The position numbers were made by a program, and so were the translations under genes. From Cedecea neteri (lineage in GTDB: Bacteria > Pseudomonadota > Gammaproteobacteria > Enterobacterales > Enterobacteriaceae), in assembly GCF_000758305.1 (NCBI RefSeq), contig NZ_CP009458.1, positions 4,650,001-4,714,000 of the forward strand: a stretch of 64,000 nucleotides of DNA. Direction: 5' to 3'. The notes beneath the pieces are model-generated. The model did no database searches and was not told where the DNA came from. It saw nothing but the letters and a program-made list of their open reading frames with translations. The number at the start of each line of letters is the position of its first letter. Within the stretch, counting starts at the first letter, position 1. Of the stretch, positions 1 to 6,896 are shown piece after piece.

Positions 1-43
1 AGGATATAATCCCGTCAATGATTCCTCAGCCGTCGAAAAGAAC

Positions 44-583
44 ATGACAAAACTTACGTTACAAGAGCAGATGCTCAAAGCAGGCCTGGTTAGCAGCAAA
101 AAAGTGGCCAAAGTGCAGCGCACCGCAAAAAAATCACGCGTGCAGGCTCGTGAAGCGCGGGAAGCCGTAGAAGCCAACAAACAGGCTCAGGTTGAGCGCG
201 ATAAAGAACTCAGCGAACAGCAAAAGCAGGCTACTTTAGCCAAAGAATATAAAGCGCAGATCAAGCAACTGATCGAAATGAACCGCATTGTTATTTCGAA
301 GGGTGATATCGGCTATAACTTCACGGACAATAACTTAATTAAAAAAGTGTATGTCGATAAAGTCACCCAGACTCAGCTGATCAAAGGCCGCCTGGCGATT
401 GCCCGCCTGATTTCAGATAAAAATCCAGAGGGTGAATACGCCATTATTCCCGCAGGCGTTGCCGATAAAATTAAACAGCGCGATGCCAGCTTTATTGTGC
501 TGAGCAGCGAACTGGCGCCAGAAGCCAAAGATGAAGACGATCCGTATGCGGACTTCGTGGTACCTGATGATTTGATGTGGTAA
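44..583 (+). CDS. yaiL: YaiL-like DUF2058 protein
   Basis: A 179-residue protein of the DUF2058 family (YaiL in E. coli, described as a nucleoprotein). The N-terminal 80 residues are strongly charged and helical, rich in Lys, Gln, Ala and Glu (about residues 15-80), as expected for a coiled-coil or nucleic-acid-binding segment. The C-terminal part, about residues 85-175, is a compact domain ending in an acidic tail (KDEDDPYADFVVPDDLMW). The length equals the E. coli protein. A purine-rich GAAAAGAAC precedes the ATG. A hairpin with a T-run follows. Family assignment is firm; the molecular function is not established. Confidence 0.85.
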   Translation: MTKLTLQEQMLKAGLVSSKKVAKVQRTAKKSRVQAREAREAVEANKQAQVERDKELSEQQKQATLAKEYKAQIKQLIEMNRIVISKGDIGYNFTDNNLIKKVYVDKVTQTQLIKGRLAIARLISDKNPEGEYAIIPAGVADKIKQRDASFIVLSSELAPEAKDEDDPYADFVVPDDLMW

Positions 584-598
584 CGATTAATTGCGTTA

Positions 599-637
599 AG
601 GCGGCCTGGTTTTGCCGGGCTGCCTGGTTAACTTTTT
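599..637 (+). terminator. Hairpin after yaiL
   Basis: An 11-bp stem with G-U pairs (599-609 with 615-625, loop about 5 nt) is followed by GGTTAAC and then a run of six T. It ends yaiL transcription and runs into the stop of the convergent Nudix gene. Confidence 0.45.
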
Positions 638-1071
638 TCAATAATATTGATGATCAAATCGAGCGGGAAGATCATTTCATTGGTTTGCCTGAGTTCTTCA
701 ACCGCCCACCAGCGATGCTCCCGAATGACTTTCTTTTCGTTGTCTGTCCACCTCGCACGGTCAATATCTGATTTATCCGCATGAATGATAAAGAAACGCT
801 CTTCCGCCAGAACCGTTTCACCGCTGGGCAGCATCATTTTGAAGTTTCTGGCTGCCACCTGCTGCCCTGCTGTTGTCCTTATTAAACCGGTCTCTTCAAA
901 GAGTTCTCGTAAGGCAGCCTGTTCGTACGATTCACCGTGTTCAACCCCTCCACCTGGCGTTGCCCAGTATGCTTTTCCACTCAAAGCATCCTCTGTATGG
1001 CAGAAATTAAAGAGCAAGACATGATTATCTGGTGAAATAATTATTAAGCGAGAAGATGGTCGAGTACGCAC
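628..1071 (-). CDS. Nudix hydrolase, 147 aa
   Basis: A single-domain Nudix pyrophosphohydrolase. The Nudix box G-x5-E-x7-REU-x-EE-x-GU is intact at residues 41-63 (G41, E47, R55, E56, E59, E60, G62). Such enzymes hydrolyse a nucleoside diphosphate linked to another moiety, using a divalent metal held by the box. The substrate cannot be read from the sequence. The start is GTG at 1071, with GAGGGA a few bases upstream. It is convergent with yaiL and followed at 5' by a small membrane protein gene on the same strand 27 bases away, so the two may be cotranscribed. Confidence 0.85.
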   Translation of the reverse strand: MRTRPSSRLIIISPDNHVLLFNFCHTEDALSGKAYWATPGGGVEHGESYEQAALRELFEETGLIRTTAGQQVAARNFKMMLPSGETVLAEERFFIIHADKSDIDRARWTDNEKKVIREHRWWAVEELRQTNEMIFPLDLIINIIEKS

Positions 1072-1098
1072 TATTCCCTCTTACATACATGGTTTATA

Positions 1099-1434
1099 TT
1101 AATATGCACGCTTTCGAATACGGCACTCCTGAATAAAAAGCACAACAGCTACAAGCATAATGATTGTATAAAAAATAATATTCGATAAGTCATAATTAAA
1201 AACAGTCGTAAACTTATCATTTTGGTATAAACGATTATGCTGGTAAGAATATGTGGTGTAAATACTGTTAAATACTTCGCAAAAGGATATGACAGCCAAC
1301 ATCGCCCACATAAAAACACTGTTGATTTTGACCTTATTACTTCTGTGTCTTCTGATGAAAATGAAGAAACCAATCAGGATTGCGATCGTAAAAGAAACTA
1401 AGTCACTAACAGTGAGTGCTGATAAATGCTCCAT
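1099..1434 (-). CDS. Small AT-rich membrane protein, unrecognised
   Basis: A 111-residue protein with three likely membrane helices: about residues 11-28, 40-62 and 90-107, ending in a basic tail (RIRKRAY). Between helices 2 and 3 is a polar, Tyr-rich stretch. No family was recognised. Base composition is clearly AT-richer than the neighbours, with codons such as ATA and TTA common, which suggests later acquisition. A strong AGGAG lies upstream; ATG at 1434 is chosen, but a TTG at 1437 is spaced better from it (7 bases) and may be the true start. The downstream Nudix gene follows after 27 bases on the same strand. Confidence 0.6.
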   Translation of the reverse strand: MEHLSALTVSDLVSFTIAILIGFFIFIRRHRSNKVKINSVFMWAMLAVISFCEVFNSIYTTYSYQHNRLYQNDKFTTVFNYDLSNIIFYTIIMLVAVVLFIQECRIRKRAY

Positions 1435-1700
1435 CAATCAAATTCTCCTCGTGCCCAGGCAGAGCTGACTGCTGTTATGCCAGAGAAACAGCGTGTCTGG
1501 TAGTAAGTCCGTTATTCATCATTTTCCGAAAGTAGACCCAGAATAGCGCAAAGTTTCTCAACAAGATAATGCCAGAAATGAGGGGGTTAGCCGAAAATTG
1601 CCCCGTACATCCTGAGCCACACGCATTTTAATCCATTGATTCTACTGCTACGGTTGTGCATTGACTGAGTTTTTCTTTCTGCACAATACAGGTGAAAACA

Positions 1701-2324
1701 ATGCCGGACTTCATCAAAGAGACCGATATCCACATCGTCGCTCAGAAACTTAATGCTATCGCCCAGAACGGGCTGACATACGCCAAAGATGTGTTTGACA
1801 AGGAGCGCTACGAAACCCTCCGTGACATCGCCGAAGACCTGCTCCACTCCCGTTTTAACATTGATTCAGAAACCTTAAATCCTGCCTCTGAGTCCGGGTA
1901 CGCCACGCCAAAAACCGACGTTCGTGCCTTTGTTATTCGCGACGGCAAGGTGCTGATGGTCAAAGAAGCGGAGGATGGGAAGTGGAGCTTACCCGGCGGC
2001 TGGGCCGATGTGGGCGATACCCCGTCCGCTGCCGTCTGCCGGGAAGTAAGGGAAGAAACCGGGCTGGAAGTGAAGGTGACCAAACTGTTAGGCGTGTGGG
2101 ACCGCAATCTGCACGGTCATCCTCCACTGCCCTGGCACGTCTACAAGCTCATTTTTCTGTGTGAAGAAACCGGCGGCAACCTTGCGCTCAGCCACGAATC
2201 CACCGATATCGGCTTCTTCGCCATTAACGATCTGCCGGAGCTGTCGTTGACGCGTATCGTCCCGGAGGAACTGATTGTCAGCATGGAAATTGCCACCAGC
2301 GATCGGCAACCGTGGTACGACTAG
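1701..2324 (+). CDS. Nudix hydrolase with N-terminal helical domain
   Basis: A two-domain protein of 207 residues. Residues 1-55 match the helical N-terminal domain that precedes Nudix domains in nucleoside-diphosphate-X hydrolases (Nudix_N_2 type). Residues 70-200 form the Nudix fold, with box residues G100, R114, E115, E118, E119 and G121. The position usually held by Glu (residue 106) is Asp. A GTG at 1692 is in frame, but AGGTGA at 1690-1695 is a good ribosome binding site for the ATG at 1701, so the shorter form is preferred. It is the second Nudix gene within 1.7 kb; the two are not close paralogues because only this one carries the extra domain. Confidence 0.85.
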   Translation: MPDFIKETDIHIVAQKLNAIAQNGLTYAKDVFDKERYETLRDIAEDLLHSRFNIDSETLNPASESGYATPKTDVRAFVIRDGKVLMVKEAEDGKWSLPGGWADVGDTPSAAVCREVREETGLEVKVTKLLGVWDRNLHGHPPLPWHVYKLIFLCEETGGNLALSHESTDIGFFAINDLPELSLTRIVPEELIVSMEIATSDRQPWYD

Positions 2325-2340
2325 CGGATTGACGCGAGCA

Positions 2341-2466
2341 AAAAGGCAGGTTCAGGCCCGCTATCGGGATGATAAACGGGGCCTGAAACACTAAGATCGG
2401 ATTATAGATTCGCGCTGCGTAAAGCGGTGCAAAATGCGCAGTTGCAGCCCGCGATCGGGATGATTT
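2341..2466. repeat. Imperfect direct repeat at the 3' end of the small secreted gene
   Basis: About 34 bases at 2341-2374 recur with few mismatches at about 2431-2464; both copies contain the core ATCGGGATGAT. Read on the minus strand, both encode the peptide motif IIPIAG-x-N-x-x-FC. The copy inside the gene is in frame; the copy downstream of the stop is in another frame. Confidence 0.6.
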
Positions 2467-2629
2467 TGGTGATGTCGTAGTTGGCTTCGGAGGGAATCGC
2501 ATGCCCATTGACGGCGTTATTACCGACATTCGCCGTCTGCTCAGGGTGAACAGAAGAATTGGAAACAAATGCCGCGGCATGGAAGGATGTTGCCAACAGC
2601 GTTGCACCGACGATACTTAATACTTTCAT
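2402..2629 (-). CDS. Small secreted Cys-rich protein, unrecognised
   Basis: A 75-residue protein. Residues 1-19 are a signal peptide (Lys2, hydrophobic core LSIVGATLLAT, cleavage near AAA). The mature part is about 55 residues and ends in a Cys cluster, C62-x-C64-x-x-C67, after the motif IIPIAG. Three cysteines so close could bind a metal or form a disulfide in the periplasm; this is inference only. The start at 2629 is chosen because GGTGA precedes it; a GTG 12 bases earlier is in frame but falls in that site. No family was recognised. A degenerate second copy of the sequence coding for residues 56-67 lies just after the stop codon. Confidence 0.6.
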   Translation of the reverse strand: MKVLSIVGATLLATSFHAAAFVSNSSVHPEQTANVGNNAVNGHAIPSEANYDITKIIPIAGCNCAFCTALRSANL

Positions 2630-2866
2630 TTTGTCACCCACGCTAAAAACCAGACAATCACTCTAACGTGGGCAGATTTTGAACACCAGATGCCACAGCT
2701 GAAATAAAGTGTGCATATTTATGTCTAAACGTTCAGCCCTACACCACGCCATTTAATGCCGGTGATATTAATAAGTTAACCTAAAATAACTCACCACATT
2801 TTTGCAAATAAGCGCTGTCAGCTGCGTAAATCCCGCCGCAGCGGGAGTTTTAATATCGCCCTGTTT

Positions 2867-3343
2867 TTATTCGGCAAATTTCAATAATGCCTCGCCATCC
2901 AGACGGTAACGAACCCATTCCGATTGCGGTAACGCCCCGATGCTCAGATAAAAATCAATCGCGGGCTGGTTCCAGTCCAGAACAGACCATTCCAGACGGC
3001 CACACTGCCGCTGCACCGCACACTGCGCGATATATTTCAGTAACGACCTTCCCGCTCCCCTGCCGCGATACTCAGGAGAGATATATAAATCCTCCATGTA
3101 AATACCGTTCCGCCCAAGCCAGGTCGAGTAGCTGGTGAAGAAAACGGCGTAACCGATAATTTTGCCTTCTGTCTCGCAGATCAACGCTTCGGTTTTACTG
3201 CCTGCGTCAAACAGCGTCGCCCGGATCTCCTCCGGCGTGGTGACCACTTCCTGCGGGGCTTTCTCATACACGGCCAGCTCATAGATCATGTCGTAAATAG
3301 CCTGAGCGTCTTCCGGGCGGGCCTGACGAATCGTCATACTCAT
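2867..3343 (-). CDS. GNAT family N-acetyltransferase
   Basis: A 158-residue acetyltransferase. It contains the acetyl-CoA pyrophosphate loop in the segment YISPEYRGRGAGRSLLKYIA (about residues 87-106, the R/Q-x-x-G-x-G/A motif), preceded by the beta strands of the GNAT fold and followed by a WSVLDWNQPAIDFY segment typical of the spermidine/spermine and thialysine acetyltransferase group. The acceptor amine is unknown. It is divergent from a LysR regulator gene that begins 92 bases away, which may control it. Start at ATG 3343 follows AGGAAAACC. Confidence 0.85.
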   Translation of the reverse strand: MSMTIRQARPEDAQAIYDMIYELAVYEKAPQEVVTTPEEIRATLFDAGSKTEALICETEGKIIGYAVFFTSYSTWLGRNGIYMEDLYISPEYRGRGAGRSLLKYIAQCAVQRQCGRLEWSVLDWNQPAIDFYLSIGALPQSEWVRYRLDGEALLKFAE

Positions 3344-3435
3344 TGGTTTTCCTGTTATTTCTGGATGGCGTTAACGTTGCTGGCTCTAAGCATAAAGGTT
3401 ATTGTCAGGCGAATTAAGTGCAATGAAATCACCAG

Positions 3436-4368
3436 ATGATGAATATTATGCATCCAACATTAAGGCGACTTGATTTAAACCTTCTGCCTGTTTTTGACGC
3501 AATTTATCGCCATCGTTCAGTGCGTATGGCGGCGGATGAACTGGCGATGAGCACATCGGCGCTTAGCCACGCGCTGTCGAGACTGAGAGCCTCGCTCAAT
3601 GACCCGCTGTTTTACCGGGAAGGGCACCGGATGTGCCCCAGCGTGTACGCCACACAGCTCGCCCCTTCTATTGCTTCGGCGTTGAAATATCTGGATCAAG
3701 AACTGACTCAGCAGCCGGAGTTTGACGCTTCCCGGACGACAGAGCGCCTGCAAATTGCGATTACGGATTTTACCGCTTTTTGCATTTTCCCTGCCCTGAT
3801 GCACAAACTGCAGCACGAAGCGCCCGGCCTGAGCTTTGAGTTACTTTACTTGCCTCATACCCCGGCACTGACGGAGCTTCTGGCGGGCGAAGTGGATTTG
3901 GCGCTGGGGTTCAGTACGACTGAAGACATCCGGCATCCGGAGCTGGAAGAAATCGGCTGGTTTACAGATGAGTACGTGGTCATAAGTCACCCTGGCCGGG
4001 CACGGCTGACATTTGAGGATTATCTCGCCGCAAGCCACATCGTTGTCACGCCGTGGAATGAGAAGCAAGGCGTGCTGGACAGGCAGCTCGAGCAAATGGG
4101 TTACACGCGGCAAATAGCCATCAAGACGCCGTCCATGCTTAGCGCGCCGTTTATTGTGGCAGAGAGCAATCTGTTAATGGCGCTGCCGCGCTTCGCCGCT
4201 GAAAAGCTGATGCCGGCCACGAATATAAAGATTTTTTCATTACCGTTCGAAATACGCCCGTTTGAAATAAAAATTTATTCACACAAACGAAGCGGGAAGC
4301 GGAGCGCGACCAACTGGCTGAAATCGAGGCTGCAAACGCTGGCGAAAGAGATAAACCCCGGGCAGTGA
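3436..4368 (+). CDS. LysR family regulator
   Basis: A 310-residue LysR-type regulator. The winged helix-turn-helix lies at about residues 15-70 (LDLNLLPVFDAIYRHRSVRMAADELAMSTSALSHALSRLR) and is followed by a linker helix and a substrate-binding domain to the C-terminus. The sequence RLDLNLLPVF places it in the NodD/NahR/LinR-like branch. The effector is unknown. The start is uncertain: ATGs at 3436, 3439 and 3448 are all possible and none has a strong ribosome binding site. The adjacent divergent acetyltransferase gene is the most likely target. Confidence 0.85.
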   Translation: MMNIMHPTLRRLDLNLLPVFDAIYRHRSVRMAADELAMSTSALSHALSRLRASLNDPLFYREGHRMCPSVYATQLAPSIASALKYLDQELTQQPEFDASRTTERLQIAITDFTAFCIFPALMHKLQHEAPGLSFELLYLPHTPALTELLAGEVDLALGFSTTEDIRHPELEEIGWFTDEYVVISHPGRARLTFEDYLAASHIVVTPWNEKQGVLDRQLEQMGYTRQIAIKTPSMLSAPFIVAESNLLMALPRFAAEKLMPATNIKIFSLPFEIRPFEIKIYSHKRSGKRSATNWLKSRLQTLAKEINPGQ

Positions 4369-4387
4369 AAGCTGTTCGGCGTTTAAC

Positions 4388-5263
4388 TCATCCCGCTTTA
4401 CGCAGCCGGGTAACCAGAGCCTGCACCGCCGGGGACGTTTTCCCCGCGGAAGAACAGACCAGGCCAAACTCGCGATGGAGCCCCGGCGTCAGCGGCACCA
4501 CGCACAGGCCGCGCGTATCTTCAGGCAGCGTGGACGCTGGCACTATCGCCACGCCCATTTCTTCGCGCACCAGCATACAGGCGCTGACCCAGTCCCTCAC
4601 CGTGACACGAACGTCAGACAGGTGCAAACCAGCCTCTGCCATTAAACTACCGCCGTTTACTACACAACCCCCGGTCGCCAGAACAAATGGCAGTCCCGCC
4701 AGCTCCTGAAGGGTAATTCCCCGGGATCTGACCCCACGCGCCATAGCGTGGCTGGCAGGCAACACCGCCATCCATGCATCCTGCCCAAGAATAACGTCAG
4801 CCCTTCCGGGAGCGGGATTCATCACCACGCCCAGCTCGACGGTATCCTCGGCAATCCACTGCTCAACCTCTTCATCAATACCTTCGAGCACGACGACTTC
4901 AATGCCGGGATGCAAACGCCTAAAGTCCCGTAGCAGGCCGGGCAATAGCGTCGATGTCACCGACGGGAAGCTGCCGAGACGAATACGGCTCCCGCTTAAG
5001 TCCCGACACGACTCGGTCAGCGATCGGATCGCCTCGAGATGTTGCTGCATACACCTGGCATGAGAGATAACCTGCTCCCCCAACGCAGTAACACCAATGT
5101 TCCTGCGCTCACGGGTAAAAACGGGGAACCCCAGAGAAGCCTCCAGCTGCGCGATAGCCTGGCTGGCACCTGACTGAGTCATGCCCACCTCTTCGGCTGC
5201 ACGAGAAATGTTGCGGGCATCGGCCACCGCGACCAGCAATCGCCAGTGCAAAAGGTTCATCAT
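4388..5263 (-). CDS. LysR family regulator next to gst
   Basis: A 291-residue LysR-type regulator with its helix-turn-helix at residues 5-64 (RLLVAVADARNISRAAEEVGMTQSGASQAIAQLE...) and an effector domain after residue 90. It reads away from the glutathione S-transferase gene, with 130 bases between them. A TTAAT-N5-ATTAA palindrome lies in that gap about 30 bases in front of this gene, a plausible LysR box. The simplest reading is that it controls the transferase and itself in response to an electrophile or aromatic compound; that is inference from position. Confidence 0.85.
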   Translation of the reverse strand: MMNLLHWRLLVAVADARNISRAAEEVGMTQSGASQAIAQLEASLGFPVFTRERRNIGVTALGEQVISHARCMQQHLEAIRSLTESCRDLSGSRIRLGSFPSVTSTLLPGLLRDFRRLHPGIEVVVLEGIDEEVEQWIAEDTVELGVVMNPAPGRADVILGQDAWMAVLPASHAMARGVRSRGITLQELAGLPFVLATGGCVVNGGSLMAEAGLHLSDVRVTVRDWVSACMLVREEMGVAIVPASTLPEDTRGLCVVPLTPGLHREFGLVCSSAGKTSPAVQALVTRLRKAG

Positions 5264-5291
5264 CGTTATCAGTAGCTCAGCTAATAGTTAT

Positions 5292-5306
5292 TTAATGGAT
5301 GATTAA
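5292..5306. promoter_or_regulatory. Candidate LysR box between lysR and gst
   Basis: TTAATGGATGATTAA, a perfect 5-bp inverted repeat with a 5-base centre, lies in the 130-base divergent gap. Size and position fit a LysR-type operator, but the sequence is AT-rich and could arise by chance. Confidence 0.35.
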
Positions 5307-5393
5307 TTTTACAGAGATTACGGGCTAAATCATAGTGCATCCAGGCGCCGGGTCAGGCGCTGTATACCTGTTTCCCCATTTTTCGGAGATGCC

Positions 5394-5999
5394 ATGAAAC
5401 TGTATTACGCCCCAAAAGCTTGCTCGCTCTCGCCTCACATTGTCCTGCGTGAATTAGAGCTGGAATTCGAACTCATCAAAGTGGATAACAAAACCAAGCT
5501 CACTGCCGACGGACGAGACTTTTTCACCGTCACCGCCAAAGGCTATGTTGCGGCTCTGGAGCTGGACAACGGGGAGATCCTGACGGAAGGCACGGCTATC
5601 GTGCAGTATCTGGCGGATCTCCGGCCGGAAAAAGGGCTAGCGCCTCTGCCAGGAAGCTGGGCGCGGGTGAGATTGCAGGAATGGTTGAACTTCATCACCA
5701 GCGAGCTTCATACCGCGTCTGCCCCGCTGTTCAACGCTTCGCTGCCGGAAGAGGTCAAAACCATCTTCCGCGAAAAATTCTTCAAGCGGCTCGATTTCAT
5801 TCAGGACGCGCTCTCGAAGACGGTTTACCTGACCGGCTCCACTTTTAGCGTGGCTGATGCCTATCTTTATACCGTCCTGAGCTGGGGCAAAATGTTATCA
5901 ATCGACCTTAACCAGTGGCCCGCTATTGCCAGCTATATGGCCGCAATAAATGCGCGGCCAGCGGTGCAGGAAGCCCTGCGTGTGGAAGAAACTCACTGA
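5394..5999 (+). CDS. Beta-class glutathione S-transferase
   Basis: A 201-residue glutathione S-transferase, same length as E. coli GstA and collinear with it. The N-terminal thioredoxin-like domain has the beta-class Cys10 (KACS) and the SNAIL-like glutathione site TEGTAIVQYL at residues 64-73. The helical domain carries His106 (SELH). It conjugates or reduces electrophiles using glutathione in the cytoplasm. Oddity: the almost invariant cis-proline at position 53 (VPAL in E. coli) is Ala here (VAAL), and the usual NPKG is TAKG. This may change glutathione binding, so the protein may not be a simple GstA orthologue. GGAGAT precedes the ATG. Confidence 0.88.
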   Translation: MKLYYAPKACSLSPHIVLRELELEFELIKVDNKTKLTADGRDFFTVTAKGYVAALELDNGEILTEGTAIVQYLADLRPEKGLAPLPGSWARVRLQEWLNFITSELHTASAPLFNASLPEEVKTIFREKFFKRLDFIQDALSKTVYLTGSTFSVADAYLYTVLSWGKMLSIDLNQWPAIASYMAAINARPAVQEALRVEETH

Positions 6000-6032
6000 T
6001 TCTTTTCGGCGGGTTAACAGCCCGCCTCAACC

Positions 6033-6842
6033 TTAAAGTCCCTCTGATTTTCGTTCTGCAAAATACTGGGCTGGCGTGCTGTCCATGGTCTTCTTAAACA
6101 TGGTGATAAACGCATTCACGGATTCATATCCCAACTGCGCCGCCACGTTTTGCACCGCTACGCCGCTGGCCAGCTCCTTAAGCGCAATAATCAAATGGAG
6201 CTGTTGCCGCCAGCGGCCAAAAGTCAGTCCTGTCTCATGCACCATCAGCCGGGCCAGGGAGCGTTCACTGAGCGCCAGCCGTTTTGCCCATGCTTTTAAG
6301 GTGCTTCGGTCCTCAGGCTGGCTGACCAGCGCGTCGGCCATTGCGCGTATTTTGGGATTAGCCGAAACGGGCAGGCTGAAATTCTGCTGCGGCATGGTCG
6401 CTAATTCATCGAGTGTTACTCTGGCAAGGCGGGCAGCGTGACTGTCGGGGGCATATTCCTCGCTCTCGCTGGTTAAGCGCCCAACCAGGGCTTTGATCAG
6501 CGGGGAAATCGCTAACGTGCAGCATTTCGCCGGCAGCGCAACGGCACCCGGCTCCACGAACAAATAATCCAGATGTGCGTTCCAGGTCGCTTTGGCGCTG
6601 TGGGGAACACCATCGGGGATCCAGACCCCGCAATCGGGCGGTACTATCCATATCTCATTTTCAGCCCGGCAAACCACCGCCCCATAAAGCGCAATAATGA
6701 GCTGCCCCTTCCGGTGGACGTGAACTGGCACCTCCTCTCCGTAATCAACAAAATCGAGGCGGCGCGCTATCGCCGGGCTTTGCGCGGCATCAGGATCGTA
6801 CAGGCTCGTGGCGGGCAGTGGCTTCATGCTAATTGGCAACAT
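6033..6842 (-). CDS. AraC family regulator with cupin sensor domain
   Basis: A 269-residue regulator with an N-terminal cupin-type sensing domain (about residues 25-110, including VPVHVHRKGQLI) and a C-terminal pair of helix-turn-helices at about residues 165-260 (LSERSLARLMVHETGLTFGRWRQQ and VQNVAAQLGYESVNAFITMFKKTM). This arrangement is that of the NimR/YdhB-like branch, whose members often control an adjacent transporter. It is divergent from the FUSC-DUF1656-HlyD efflux genes, with only 54 bases between the start codons. Local control of that pump by a small aromatic or weak-acid effector is inferred. ATG 6827 is an alternative start. Confidence 0.85.
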   Translation of the reverse strand: MLPISMKPLPATSLYDPDAAQSPAIARRLDFVDYGEEVPVHVHRKGQLIIALYGAVVCRAENEIWIVPPDCGVWIPDGVPHSAKATWNAHLDYLFVEPGAVALPAKCCTLAISPLIKALVGRLTSESEEYAPDSHAARLARVTLDELATMPQQNFSLPVSANPKIRAMADALVSQPEDRSTLKAWAKRLALSERSLARLMVHETGLTFGRWRQQLHLIIALKELASGVAVQNVAAQLGYESVNAFITMFKKTMDSTPAQYFAERKSEGL

Positions 6843-6896
6843 TTAGGGATTTTTTGACAGAATAGGATATTTAGCGATAGCTGTAACGCGGCAATA

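Noticed and set aside
2278..2607. 109-codon minus-strand frame overlapping the small secreted gene
   Set aside because: It lacks a signal peptide and ribosome site; it only draws attention because it contains the repeated IIPIAG motif out of frame.
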